Source of the DNA: Plantago ovata
Lineage: Eukaryota; Streptophyta; Magnoliopsida; Lamiales; Plantaginaceae
Direction of reading: 5' to 3'
Assembly (NCBI GenBank): GCA_028274465.1
Contig: CM051458.1
Span: 52,317,253 to 52,381,252 of the forward strand
Length of the DNA stretch: 64,000 nt
Shown here in pieces: positions 40,237-52,307 of the stretch. Position numbers and translations under genes: made by a program. The notes beneath the pieces are model-generated. The model saw nothing but the letters and a program-made list of their open reading frames with translations, was not told where the DNA came from and did not search any database. The stretch's first letter is position 1. Each line of letters opens with the position of its first letter.

Positions 40237-42159
40237 ATGCCTCCCAGAAGAAGCAACCGTCTTGCTAATGCACCGCCCGGAAACCCTCCTCGACCTAGAG
40301 GCCGTCCCTCTAGTAACGGTCGCGGAGGAGGAACGGATGGTGTTCCGAGGGAGCCGAGAAACAACAATGTTGCAAGGAACCGGGATTACACAGAGGGGGC
40401 ATTTACTAATGTCACTCACTCCCAAAATGAGACATCGGGGGAAAATAATCCACAAGGAGTTCCGGTAGGAAATGCCTACGGAGCTTTGAGAGTCGCGAAC
40501 AACGCCGAGTCTAGGGGGCAGCCTCATCCGGTAGCAATTAACCAACCTCCCGTGACAGTGAACCCTCCTCAACCGGCCGCATTGACCTTCACCCTTCCTA
40601 ATGGACGTGTCGTCCGACCATCAGATTTCGGGATGGGCGAAGCTCAATACGGTCTATTCCTTCTTACTTTACAAGGATATGTCGGAGGTAATGAGGCTAT
40701 TAGGGTTAATACCGAGATACAAGCCCAAGGAGAACCACAAGCCCCGGTGCAAGAGCAACCTCGGGCCACTCTGGTCGCTCCTCGTCAATCCCAGGGAAGA
40801 GCACCTGTTGCGCAAGATGAAGCACATTCGAGAGCCAACACCAGGCCGATCCAATCTCGACTTGGACCATCAAGAATCCAGTCGAGGTTAGGACCACAAG
40901 GTGCCCCGGATGATTTGAGAGACCTGATTGACAGAAGAATACGGGCATCATTGCAAAATGTAGCGCAACAAGAAAATAGAGTTCAGGTGGTCGCTACACC
41001 ACCCGCTCTCCCCAATCAAGTTACCCCCAACCAGGTAACTCCTCAAAACCAACAAGAAGCAGTGGAAGAGAATCAAGCATTGAGAACAGTAGCTGAGGTA
41101 ACCCCCCTGGTCGATCCGATCACGGGGAGGAGGCTCACTCTGGAGGAACTCAACGCGAGGAAATCTGCACTTGATGCTCAGATAGAGACTCTTCGAGGAA
41201 CCGTCCAAGAAAGAGAGCAAGACCAAGATCCGAGCCCTTTGTGTGATGAGATCAGGAACCACCAAGCCAAAATTGAAAGAGGCTTCCCCACCTTCGAAAG
41301 CTATGATGGAACAAGTTGTCCGAAGGACTACTTGGTAAGATTTGGCACCAAAATGGATGCTTACGGTCATGACTCAAGGACTAAGGCACTCCTCTTCCCG
41401 GCTAACCTTTCCGGAGAAGCCATGAAATGGTGGTCGCGCCTCCCTCACCGATCCATCAAATCATATAGAGATCTCTGTAAGGAGTTTTCTAAGCGTTTCG
41501 AGAAGGTGATGAACGCCAAGAGACGGGTGAGATACTTGGCCGAAATTGTTCAGAGAAACAATGAAGACTTGAGGGACTTCATCAATCGCTTTCATGAAGC
41601 AGCCCTCCAAGTCGAAGATCACTCGATCAATGAGAGGAAAGAATATTTGTATGGTAACACTACCAACATCAGATTCCAAGATGTGCTCTCAGCATCGTGT
41701 GTAGAGAATGAAGCACAACTTGCCAAAGTTTGCAAGGACTTCCTCGAAGCTGAGGAATTCCGAAGAACGGTCACCGTGAGAACCAATCTTCCCAAGGAAA
41801 AAGGGAAAGAAAAAGAAAAAGAGAAAGAGTACCCTCCTCGCCCCCAAAATCCCGAGAAGCAGAGGAAAGAGCAAAAATTTGGGTTGATCAAGGAGGGCAA
41901 CTCAAGAAATGATTTCAGAGACAAGAGGTCTCCTCCCAGAAGGTCACCTCCAAGACGATATAGCAACTACACGGACTTGAATAGGCCAAGATCCGACATC
42001 TTGAACTATATAGTCTCGAGGAAGCTAGACGTCTCGTGGCCACCCCCGATTAAGGAAAATCAAAGGAACAAGAGCTCGGAAAATTTTGCAAGTTTCACAA
42101 GGGGAAAGGGCACACCTCAGATGAGTGTGTCGAGCTCAAGAACGAAATTGAGAGGATGA
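40237..42159 (+). pseudogene. Tat gag
   Basis: 640 residues from MPPRRSNRLANAPPG. A long, proline- and glutamine-rich N-terminus is followed by a Retrotrans_gag domain at about residues 345-520 (FESYDGTSCPKDYLVRF, GEAMKWWSRLPHRSIKSYRD, NNEDLRDFINRFHEAAL). A K/E-rich linker follows. The usual zinc knuckle lies in another frame (CKFHKGKGHTSDEC) after a one-base shift near 42085, so this frame ends SRTKLRG. The protein otherwise continues directly into the protease frame at 42156, implying one gag-pol polyprotein. Confidence 0.87.
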
Positions 42160-44375
42160 TACGTAACGGTCAATTGGTTAACTACATCCGGAAGGAGGAA
42201 CCCCTGGCACTACTGCCCCCACCTCCTCAAAGCGGGAGTGAGCACCCTTACCAAGGAAACCCTCAGGACGACGACATTCATAATTACAACAATTATGAGA
42301 ACCGCCCTGTAAATGGAAGCATCCGCACTCTCACAATTGCGGGAGGACCCGCCGGCGGCGACACTCGTAATCAAAGGGAGATTACGGCGGACAACCTCAG
42401 GGTCCGAGATGTGAAGTATGCTCAAGCCGCGCGACCGGGAACCAACGTTATCTCTTTCGATGATAGCGAGATACCTCTGAAGCACGCCGGAGGAGGCAAC
42501 ATCTATGATCCTTGCGTCCCACTTGTAGTTTCCTTGGATGTTCAATCCTACAAGTTGGGTAGAATCCTCGTCGACACTGGGTGCTCGGCAAACTTGATTT
42601 TCACCGGAACCTTGAAAAGGATGCACATGAACCCAAGGGAAGGGCTCAGAGAAGTGAGGAGCGCATTGGTAGGATTCGGAGGACAACCTATCATGCCGCT
42701 CGGAATGATCAACCTCACAGTGTCAATGGGTAGCGCTCCTAGAAGGGTAACCCAACAGGTTCCTTTTGTGGTGGTCGATATGCCATTTGATTATTTCGCA
42801 GTCCTAGGCCGACCCGCTCTCTCTCAATTCCGAGCCGTAGTGTCCACAGTCCACAACAAGCTAAAATTCCCCACTCCTTTGGGAATCGGACAAGAAGTAG
42901 GAGACATACGAGAAGCATGGGAATGCTACACCTTGTCAGCCAAGTTCACTTCAAGGGTTGCCATTGGAGAACCCAACCCCGGGCAATCACCCGAGGAGAC
43001 ACCCCTTGTTCACAACGCGCCTTATCGTTTCTACACGGTTCGGCGAGTGAAGAGAAAATCAAAAAAGCCAAGTCCGTCACTTAGGCGAAGAAAAGCAATC
43101 ATGAAGAAAGACAAGGATACTCTAGTAGGAGCTGTTAAGGAGCTCGAGGAGTATCAAGTGATTCCACCAGTCCCACCCTCTTCCAAAAAGAAGAAATTCT
43201 TTGAGGAAAACAAAATTGAAGCAAGAGAAGCCCTAGAAGAAATCCAAATTGTCGAAGGAAGTGCCGACAAGGTCACAAAAATTGGCACAGAGATGGCCAC
43301 TGAAGTCAGGATGAAACTCATCCAATGTTTGAAGGATAACAACGATATCTTCGCATGGAGTACCGAGGACCTGAAGGGGATCGACCCACGTGTCGCCGTT
43401 CACCGTCTGAACGTAGACCCATCGATCACCCACATCAGGGAAAAGCGAAGAGACTTCAGTGCGGAAGATAATGCCATCATAGAAGCGGAAGTACAAAGGC
43501 TTCTTAAAGCTGGCCACATCAAAGAAGTGAGATACTCAGACTGGGTATGCAATGTGGTCCTCGTGGAGAAGGGTCCGGGGAAATGGCGAATGTGCAACAA
43601 TTTTACAAGGCTCAACAAGTTTTGCCCGAAGGATCCATACCCTCTCCCCCGGATCGACCAGCTTGTTGATTCCACCGCTGGATGCGCCCTCCTGAGTTTC
43701 ATGGATGCATACCAGGGCTTCTACCAAGTCAAAATGGCCAAAGATGATGTGCCTAAAACCGCCTTCTTCGCTAACGGCAATGTGTATTGCTTCAACGTGA
43801 TGCCATTTGGCCTTAAGAACGCCGGAGCGACCTACCAAAGGCTGGTTAACAAGATGTTCAAGGAAGAGTTAGGTAAAACAATGGAAGTATATGTCGATGA
43901 CATGCTCGTCAAGAGCAAGACCGAGGAGCAACATGTAGGTTACCTGGCAAAGTGCTTCTCAATCTTGAGAAAGTATGGCATGAAGCTGAACCCGGCGAAG
44001 TGTACCTTTGGAGTCAAAGGGGGGAAGTTCCTCGGCTACATGGTGACAGAGAGAGGAATAGAAGCAAACCCCGAAAAGATAAAGGCCATTCTCGATCTTC
44101 CCCAACCTCAGTCCATCAATGAGGTGCAACAATTGGTCGGAAAATCAATTGCATTGAGTAGATTCATCTCAAGGTCCGCCGAGAAAAATTTACCTTTTTT
44201 CAAGGTATTGAGAAAGAGCAGCCACTTCGAGTGGACAAAGGAGTGCGAGGAAGCCTTCGAGAAGCTGAAAGAATACCTACTCGCTCCTCCTCTATTGTCA
44301 AAACCCGTGGACGGAGAGGTACTCTATTTGTACTTGGCAGCAACCGGGGAAGCTATCAGCTCGGTTTTGGTGTGA
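42156..44375 (+). pseudogene. Tat protease and reverse transcriptase
   Basis: 739 residues. Aspartic protease active site GRILVDTGCSANLIF near residue 140. RT from about 465: NFTRLNKFCPKDPYPLPRID, SFMDAYQGFYQVKMA, NVMPFGLKNAGATYQRLV, catalytic EVYVDDMLVKS (YVDD at 43890-43901), KFLGYMVTERGIEANPEKI. It runs into the first RNase H domain and stops at TGA 44373-44375 after SSVLV, where one arginine codon (CGA) appears to have become TGA. The next segment continues in the frame 44394-46628. Confidence 0.9.
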
Positions 44376-44393
44376 ATCCAAGGAAACGACCAC

Positions 44394-46628
44394 TTGCCCA
44401 TCTACTACTTGAGCAAAGTACTTGCCGGGGCTGAAACGCGGTACATGGATATCGAGAGGCTTTCCTTTGCCCTCGTTTACACTGCAAGGAGGTTGAAACC
44501 CTACTTCGGTGCTCACAAGGTTGTTGTTTTGACAAAGCAACCTCTCAAGCAAGTCCTCGGAAAGCCCGAAAATTCGGGAAGAATGGCAAGGTGGGCGATT
44601 GAACTAAGTGAGTACGACATCGACTACCAAGCACCCGTAGCCAAGAAAGCACAAGTCATAGCCGACTTCCTAGTGGAGTATCCCTCAAAAGGAACTTCGG
44701 AGGAAAACTCTTCGGCAACAAAGAGTGCTATGATGATGGTCGAAGAGCATCCCCATCAAAACAACCCAATGCAAGCTCTGGAGGATGCTTTAAAAGAGCT
44801 TAAGGCGATGTCCCAAACCAAAAGGAAAAGGCATGAAGTGTTCCTGACAGAGAAAACCGACGAGCCAAAGGGTGCGGAGACCGTCTCTCCAAAACCCAAA
44901 GAGCTAGTCGACCACGGAGACGTCTGGATTCTTCATGTTGATGGATCCTCATCAGGAAAAAATGGCGGGATAGGAATATACTTCAAGAGTCCCGGAGGGG
45001 CTGAACTAGAGTACGCCGTTACTCTTAGTTTCCCGGTCTCCAACAATGAAGCAGAATATGAAGCCATCCTCATCGCTCTACGTATGGCAAAGTCATTGGA
45101 AGTGAAGAAGCTACATCTCTTCACCGATTCCCAACTGGCCGAGAAGCAAATCTCGGGGAAATTCAGAACCAAGAAAGACTCACTGGCTGAGTACAAGAGT
45201 GCCATAACGGAAGAAATTCAAAAATTTGAAAGTTGTGAGATTGAAAAGTTCTCAAGAGATCTCAATCAAAGGGCAGATGCCCTATCAAAGTATGCTTCAG
45301 CCTCCGGAGGAGTTGATACCCGGAACGTGATACTCATGAGAATCAACGCATCATCTTTGTGGTCATCAAAGCCAAACGTCTTGGCAATTGACGATCAACC
45401 GAATTGGATGCAAGAGATAACAACATATCTCAAAAATGGAAGCCTTCCTCGTGACAAGGCTGAAGCAAGGAGAATCAAAGGAAAAGCTCCTCGATACATC
45501 ATGCAAGGAGACTACTTGTACAAAAGGTCTTTCGAGGGAGTCTACTTGAGATGCGTCGCCGAGCATGAAGTTCAAAAACTTCTTGGAGAAATGCATCGAG
45601 GAAGTTGCGGCGACCATGCCGGAGGAAGAACCCTCGCGCAAAAAGTCATTCGACAAGGATACTACTGGCCCACTGTTCGCGAAGACGCTGCCCAATTTGT
45701 GAGAAAGTGCGAGGAGTGTCAATTGCACGCCAATTTGATCAACGTACCAGCGAAACCCCTTATGCCCATTGCCATCACTTGTCCGTTCGACATATGGGGC
45801 ATCGACATAGTCGGTCCCTTTCCAAGAGGCACCGGTCAAAAGAAGTTCATCATCGTTGCGGTCGAATACTTTAGCAAGTGGGCGGAAGTTGAGGCAGTAT
45901 CTACAATCACCGAACAGAGAGTGATGAACTTTGTGTGGAGGAACATCGTGTGTCGATTCGGCCTGCCAAGGGTCCTCATCTCGGATAATGGTGCTCAATT
46001 TTGCGGCCAAAGATTCAATGAATGGTGCAAGGAAATGAAGATTGAGAGGAGGTATACCTCTGTAGGACATCCTCAATCCAATGGGCAAACAGAAGCCGTC
46101 AACAAAATCCTTGTCAACAACTTGCAGAAGAGGTTCGCTACCAACAAGGACTGGGTCGACGAGCTTGATGGAGTGGTGTGGGCATACCGTACTACTTCAA
46201 AAACAGCTACAAGAGAGACTCCCTTCTCGCTAGTTTATGGGTCCGAGGCGGTCATACCAGCAGAAGTGGCAGTGGAAACCCTCAGAATCCAAGGGTATCA
46301 ACCCGAGGACAATCATACAGAGAGACTCTTCGACCTAGAGACAATCAGTGAATCGAGGACCAACGCCTTGGCCAATATCCTCAGATATCAAGCACTCATC
46401 GCGAAGACCTACAACAAAGGCGTGAGAGAAAGAGACTTCCAAGTAGGAGACCTAGTACTCCGAAGAGCAGACATATTGGGCAAAGTTGGGAAGATGCAAC
46501 CCAATTGGGAAGGCCCCTACAAGATAATTGAAGCAAGGTCCAACGGAAGTTATCGTCTTCAAGACATGGAGGGAAGGGTATTGAAAAATCCATGGAATAC
46601 TTCTAACCTCCAGAGATTCTACGCTTGA
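44394..46628 (+). pseudogene. Tat RNase H, second (archaeal-type) RNase H, and integrase
   Basis: 744 residues. The rest of the Ty3-type RNase H (YYLSKVLAGAETRYMDIERL) comes first, then a second RNase H of the RVT_3 type at about 180-300 (WILHVDGSSSGKNGGIGIYF, NNEAEYEAILIAL, LHLFTDSQLAEKQI, LNQRADALSKYA), with its D-E-D-D set visible. Integrase follows: zinc finger H..H..CEECQ, then GIDIVGPFP, LISDNGAQFCG and GQTEAVNKILV, giving the DDE triad, and a C-terminal GDLVLRRADILGKVGKMQPN. It ends at TGA 46626-46628. The dual RNase H marks the Tat lineage. Confidence 0.92.
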
Positions 46629-47440
46629 AGTGGTCAAGAGAAAAAGCTTTTTGAAAACTTATGTGGAAGGTCCATTGATCGAGGAGGATTCCTCACTGGT
46701 CCAAGTGAGAGGCACCCCTTGCTTTTGTTAAAAAGTTGTTGTAAGCAAGCTGGCCGAAGAGCCCCCATTGTAATTGCATTTCCGACAAATCAATACAATG
46801 TCTCTTTCAACAAGAAAATGTTCAAGTATAGAGCTACTATACTCAAAAAATAAGACTACTCGATCGAGAGCTTACATGACCTGCATAAAAGCTAGTCGAT
46901 TTCCATGATTAAGGGGAACCCTCCCCGCGCTCTAAACTCTATTAGAGAATTTTTATGAAGACCTTTCAAAGAAGAAAAAGCGAGGAGACGGAAGTGATCG
47001 AGGAGAGAGACTTCCAGTCTTTCTAACTCAACACTTGGAAATTTTTCTAAGTTCAACACTTAGAATTTTTCCTCAAGTGATCAATACGATCGAGAAGCAT
47101 CTACGTTGATAGATCGAAGAGCTCGCAGCGAAGAACATTGGTTCTCGATTCTAACTTATACGTGTTTAACTACTCTATCCAAGTTATACGTCATAACGAA
47201 AGTTGGAACTAGTAAGAACACAAGTATAAGTAAGAAAAACGAAGAGCATTGCATTTTATTGAAAGAAAAGAGTAGCGATGAAACAACAACAGTGAGAATT
47301 ATGTTACAAACATAGATGTTTCGAGGAGTGCCCCAAAGGGCCAAATGGAAATTGTTTGAAAATAAAAACAAGTACAGAAATGGAAAAGATTACAACATTC
47401 CCCGAGCATACTCGGTCTTCAAGCAGCTGGCTCCCCGATC
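46629..47440 (+). other. Tat spacer between pol and antisense gene
   Basis: 812 bases with no recognisable gene. This is where convergent transcripts from pol (plus) and the antisense gene (minus) would end. Short reading frames here look random. Confidence 0.6.
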
Positions 47441-47779
47441 TTAGCGGGTACGGCTGTCGGTAAATTCAGTGACCGGGGTGGTCGCGCTCATAGCCCCTCC
47501 TCGAACCGTGCTCGTTTCGGGGCCTTCGATGTTGTCTTGCTCCAAAGCCCGAGCCTCCTCGATCGCCTTTTGGTACATTGTTAGCTCTGGCTCGACGAAG
47601 TCGGCCGCCCTCCCGAGGACCGGATCGCTCAACTTCACCCAAGCAGCGTTCCGAAGAGCTGCCTTCTCGAACGGGTAGATTATCCCGCTTCTCAAGCACT
47701 CAGGCACCCAGGCGGGGAGGTAAGCTGGCTTGCTGGATAAGGAACTTCTGGGTCGGTCACCAGCTCGCCAAACTCGCAC
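47441..47779 (-). pseudogene. Tat antisense gene, C-terminal part in shifted frame
   Basis: This frame continues the antisense protein after a shift near 47730: WVPECLRSGIIYPFEKAALR, AAWVKLSDPVLGRAADFVEP, then ALEQDNIEGPE. The adjacent exon-3 frame ends early at 47692. It is conserved-looking and not low complexity. It ends at 47441. Confidence 0.6.
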
Positions 47780-48288
47780 GCCTCGTGCATCTCTTCGGTT
47801 ATCTCCTCATCGGGGTAAGGAGTGAGGTCCTCGCGCCGCCCGGGATGCAAGTCCTCGCGGTCATCGGGATCAAAATCAGCCGGAAGCATGTTGACCCTCT
47901 TTAGTTGGCCAACACACGAGAAGAAGCCCTCCTCGCGCGATGCCACTTGTACATCTCTCAGGGCCAACTTGTAGGTGACCGAAGACATGAAGTCTCGAGC
48001 AGCAGAGACTCGGCTTCCTTTTAGAAAGGACAGAATGCTTGCCTTAAACTTTTCCATGCAAATGGACAAAGTGGCGTAAGCACCCTTAAAGCTCTTGCTC
48101 CTCGATTTCTCCCGGGAAAGCTCCTTCTCCAGCTCCTCGACCTTTATCTTCAGCTTCCCGGCCTCAGCCTCCGAGACCTTGGCTTTTGACTCTGAAGCAG
48201 CCAGCTTCTTCTCGAGGTCCTCGATAACGACCCCTATGTCGGCCCTGTCCGCAGCAACTTGGCCATAGGCCTCCTTCAAGTTCTCGAG
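47692..48288 (-). CDS. Tat antisense gene, exon 3 (coiled coil)
   Basis: It begins after a good acceptor (TTTTTGTAG|CTCGAG at 48288) and joins exon 2 in phase. A long coiled coil (IEDLEKKLAASESKAKVSEA, KVEELEKELSREKSRSKSF) is followed by FKASILSFLKGSRVSAARDF and an acidic tail. The stop at 47692 follows a shift; the true end is probably 47441. Such coiled-coil ends are typical of gypsy-type transposon proteins annotated as myosin-like in plants. Confidence 0.7.
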   Translation of the reverse strand, partial: LENLKEAYGQVAADRADIGVVIEDLEKKLAASESKAKVSEAEAGKLKIKVEELEKELSREKSRSKSFKGAYATLSICMEKFKASILSFLKGSRVSAARDFMSSVTYKLALRDVQVASREEGFFSCVGQLKRVNMLPADFDPDDREDLHPGRREDLTPYPDEEITEEMHEACEFGELVTDPEVPYPASQLTSPPGCLSA

Positions 48289-48371
48289 CTACAAAAAGAG
48301 AAAAAAGTTAGCGAGGAGAGAAAAATTTATACTTAGAGAAATTTTACAACACAAAGAATGAAGACAAGTAC

Positions 48372-48826
48372 CTGGAGCGAGCACATGCTCAGCTCATGTG
48401 CCCTGTCGAGGTCGCTCATTTGAATGAGCCGCTTCACTTCATCCCCAGAAGCGGCTACCTTACCCTTCTTACGGGCAGGCTCGTTGTTACCACCAAGGTT
48501 GAGCTTCCTCGCTCCCTTTTTCGCTGCAGGCCTCTCCGGCCTCTTCTCCGCCTCGATTGTATTCAAGGCCTCCTCCTCGGCCTCCTTAGCCTCTTTAGCC
48601 CTCTTTGCAGCGGCCTCCTCCTCGGCCCTCTTGATGGCCTCTACGGGGTTCTCTCTCGTATCGAGCCCCTCCTGCACTAAAGCATCTCGATGATGCGCGG
48701 CGTTGCGGGGAGGGGTCAAGTTCAGAGAACCGAGGATCTTTGTCTGCTTGTTGGCCAACCTCTGCTTCCTCCTCTGTTCCTCCTTGGCGGCCAGTGTCTT
48801 CGACATTATCCACTGGAACCAATAAG
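48372..48826 (-). CDS. Tat antisense gene, exon 2
   Basis: Flanked by acceptor CTCTTGCAG|CTTATT (48826) and donor CTCCAG|GTACTT (48372). Its reading joins both neighbours without a break (FAYWFQWIMSKTLAAKEEQR, SMCSLQ|LEN). It is rich in E, A and K, with the basic patch KKGARKL and RKKGKVAASG before the donor. Confidence 0.75.
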
Positions 48827-48968
48827 CTGCAAGAGAATAAACACAAGTTAGTACAATCGAAGAGCAATAAAAATCGACAAGGAAAGCAAGAAACCGAGGA
48901 CATATCACAAACAGACAAAGCAAGCAAAGAAAAAATACAAGTACAAAGCAAAGAAGAAGCGCGAAGAA

Positions 48969-50747
48969 CTAGTTACCGAAGAGGACTCTCCGGGTATATC
49001 GGTTCCCGATATACCCTGTATACGCATAAGGCGAAAGTCCCGCCAAATAGGGAAGTGGCTGAAGGACCAACCCCCAGTAAAAGTACTTCTCGGGATGGGG
49101 TCCCCGATTCTGCTCCTCGAGCTCCATGACCCAGGGATCAGAATCCTCGGGCAACGGATGCTTGTCCGCTATCTTCCCTCTGAACATGAGCTTGGGTACT
49201 CCCCACTCCAGCTCCTTCTCGCTCATGTTAGGCAACCTTCTCTTTCTGATGTAGAAGTATCTATGGAACCACTTGTAGCCCGAGGAGCTAGGAGCGTCCA
49301 TGATGAACCCAAGGCCTGGTCGAGCATTGAAATAGTAAAAGTATTTGTTCCCGGAGCTCATCGAGACTCGGAACAGTTGATTGAAGTTGTGGAAGTTTAG
49401 CTCGATCCCCTTCTTCATGCAAAAGACTCCAAAGCATACTAGGGTTCCAAAGGCACTTGGCACTAATTGCCAAGGAGCGATCCCCAACGTGTTGAAGATA
49501 TCGCGGAAAGCATCACAGAAGGGGAGTATCCATCCTCGATCCAAGCTGAGGCAGTGAACGGCCATATACCCAGGGGGAGCATTATAAAAAGTTTGATCCT
49601 CCTTGGGCACGAGGATGTCAAACTTATTCTCAGGGAGAGAATACTTCCACCTAAGTGTGGGAACCTCGTCGAGCTTGACGGTAGAAGAGGTGGTCGGTAT
49701 TATCCCATCCTCGTTCTTCTCGCCCTGAGGATCGGGGAGGTCAACCGTGCGAGCACTCTTCGTGAATTTCTTTTCAGCGGCCTTGGTTGTTTTAGGCTCA
49801 GGCTCCTTGACTACCTTCGCCTTTTTGGACTTGCTCGCTCTACGCTTGCTCGCTCTACGCTCCGCTTTTTTCTTATCAGCGACCATCTGAGCACGCCGCA
49901 TCTCCCCCTCCTGGTCCTCGAGTGGGTTTGCTGCTCGGGTCCCACTCGGAAAAGTGAAATCTATCGTCGTCGGATCGATAGAGTGGTAGCTCGTCTCCTC
50001 CTCGCGTGCGAACCTCTTCGCATCCCTAATTGCACGTCTTTGCCCCTCCGAGAAGGAAGGAGACCTAGTGCTCGGACCAGCTTAGCTCCTGTTAGTATCC
50101 CCGATCGTCAGAGGAACTTCATCCTCCTCCTCGTCGGTAATGACAGCCCTCCTAGTGGTTTGTGGAGGAAATCTGACCCTCTTTGAAGGGGGACTAGTCC
50201 GAGGAGAAGTCGCTTCGTCGTCCTCTTCGCTCTCATCATCCGTCTCATCACTATCAATGATTTGAACGGGTATCGGGGCCTTCCCGCGCTTGGCCGAATG
50301 CTCACCCTCCTCATACAGCGCCAAGGCCAACTCCGGCCTCTCCGTGTCATCCATCTCCTCGACCCGGATGTCGGCAGGAGGGACCACGTTAACTGCCCCA
50401 TAATTACGCCCGTGGACTTGGGCGGCGCGAGTAATCAACTCCGCAGATACACCAGGGTTGCGGGGACCACCTTCCGCCTCTGTACGGTCGTCGATAAAGT
50501 CGTCGTCCTCGGTACGACGCCTCTTCCTGGATACCAACTGATAGAGGTCCTCCTCACTCTCAGTCTCTTCATCCTCTTCGGCAGCCCGCTCGCCACCTCG
50601 CTCGAGCTGCGGCTCCTCGACAGCCTCCTCTATCGTATCATCGAGGAAGGTCACCGATACGTCTGACGTATCGGGCGACGTAGTATGGTCGCTCCCATAC
50701 TCACCAGCGGCCGAGATGTTCTGGCTGTCGTCGCTCCTCTCGGACAT
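48969..50747 (-). pseudogene. Tat antisense gene, exon 1 with 'putative gypsy type transposon' domain
   Basis: It starts MSERSDDSQN at 50747, right after an acceptor (CACCTTTAG|G), with an acidic/disordered half. A single in-frame TAA at 50082-50084 interrupts it. The second half (from 49901) holds the Transposase_28-type domain: YMAVHCLSLDRGWILPFCDA, TLGIAPWQLVPSAFGTLVCF, FNQLFRVSMSSGNKYFYYFN, GYKWFHRYFYIRKRRL. It ends at donor TTCG|GTAACTAG (48969). Role in the element is unknown; antisense ORFs after integrase are known in Grande/Retand-type Tat elements. Confidence 0.78.
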
Positions 50748-50748
50748 C

Positions 50749-51415
50749 CTAAAGGTGGGCAAAGAAAGAAGTTAGGATGGTTTGTGATAGTCCGAGAGGT
50801 CCTTTTAGGTATGTTCATTAAAGTTCGACCTCCCGAACGGAGAAAAATCTCAAAAAGGAAAGAGCAAATAAATCAAGAAGTTACTCTACAGAAAAGCAAA
50901 AGTAGAGCGAGGAGCATATAAGGAGCGACCAACCGCTCAAAGCATGAGTAAAAAATCGGGGAGCATGACCACATGCATATACAGCAAAATCAGAGCGAGC
51001 ACATGCATATATGAAAATCGAAGAGCCACCGAGCGACCAACCGCCCGAAAAAACTTCCTACAGTTATAACTACGGCGTTGATCTAAGGAGGAGGCGACAT
51101 GGGGTCTACAGCAAAGTAATAGAAACATAAAGGGGAGCTACTTCTACAGCCATGCAAGCCAAATCGGTCCAAATCGATTCCGATTAAATTCCGTTTACAA
51201 GTCCGTTTACTGTTTTTTAGGTCCAAGGCCGTTCTTAGGCCGTCATCCACCGGTGATTATTCAGATAACATCATTCCGGGAGGAAGAAATCAGAAATAGA
51301 AACAAAAGAGCAAACCGAAAAGCAAGAAAGCAACAAGGCAGAAAATACAAGGCATTTCGAAGCAAAAAAGAAGCGATTAAAACAAAGAAAGTGCAATGTG
51401 AGTAAGGAAACTTAC
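50749..51415 (-). other. Intron in 5' leader of Tat antisense gene
   Basis: Donor ATAACAA|GTAAGTTTCC at 51415 and acceptor TTTGCCCACCTTTAG| at 50749, one base before the ATG at 50747. No gene is seen inside. A leader intron fits a bona fide pol II gene. Confidence 0.6.
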
Positions 51416-51600
51416 TTGTTATTGAATGGATGAAGGTTTGAAGTCGGAAAGGAAGCCGGAAACGTCAGAAACTCGCCTGAAAATCGGATTCTGCTCACCG
51501 AACAAGCTCCTCGCGCGTCACTTGGCTCGATCACTCACACTCGTCGCTCACTAAAATTCTCCTCGCTCTCTCTTATTTGCTCTGAATATTCGGATTGCGA
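51416..51600 (-). other. 5' leader exon of Tat antisense gene
   Basis: Sequence between the TATA box at 51629-51636 and the leader-intron donor. It is pyrimidine-rich on the minus strand and has no evident coding function. Confidence 0.45.
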
Positions 51601-51628
51601 AAAGTGTGGAATGACCGAGTGTTGACCT

Positions 51629-51636
51629 ATTTATAG
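51629..51636 (-). promoter_or_regulatory. TATA box of Tat antisense gene
   Basis: The minus strand reads CTATAAATAGGTCAAC. It lies about 215 bases upstream of the leader-intron donor. Confidence 0.6.
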
Positions 51637-51991
51637 AAGGGTATCTCGGGGATACGAAACGACGCATGTCCTCGCGCCATCCGGGCCGACCACGTGTCCA
51701 AGATCAACGGTCCAGATTACGGCCGCCTGGCGAATTACCGGTTTTGCCCTCCACGCTCCCGCTCTGGCTCGAACACGCTTTCGGATCCGGAACGAATTAC
51801 CTAACCACGGCAATCAACTCGCGGCGCGAGCACCAACCTACTCGGGACACGCAGAGACAGATCGACGACCATGATCTGTCCTCCTCGGGTCAACATCGCG
51901 AAAAATGTCAGAAAAGCGAAAACTTGACGGACACGTGTCAGAGGACCGAGGAGCTGCCCATGAAGCTACTCTCCTCGAGATTCCTTTTACC

Positions 51992-52257
51992 TTTTACACA
52001 AGTATCTCTCCACGAGATACTTTGCAAGCAAAAAGCGGCAGGAAGTCATTCCATTCCTTTTACACAAGTATCTCTCCACGAGATACTTTGCAAGCAAAAA
52101 GCGGCAGGAAGTCATTCCATTCCTTTTACACAAGTATCTCTCCACGAGATACTTTGCAAGCAAAAAGCGGCAGGAAGTCATTCCATTCCTTTTACACAAG
52201 TATCTCTCCACGAGATACTTTGCAAGCAAAAAGCGGCAGGAAGTCATTCCATTCCAC
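51992..52257. repeat. 66-bp tandem repeat, four copies, before Tat 3' LTR
   Basis: Units begin at about 51995, 52061, 52127 and 52193 and are identical where compared. Each contains GTATCTC-tccac-GAGATAC, a 7-bp-arm hairpin. 66 is divisible by 3, so long spurious frames arise on both strands. Confidence 0.95.
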
Positions 52258-52307
52258 CAAGGAATACTTACCCGGATCCGATCTTTTCCCAGCAAAAATA
52301 CCTCTTT

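Noticed and set aside
51992..52257. CRISPR-like repeat array
   Set aside because: The repeats are contiguous with no spacers and lie inside a plant retrotransposon.
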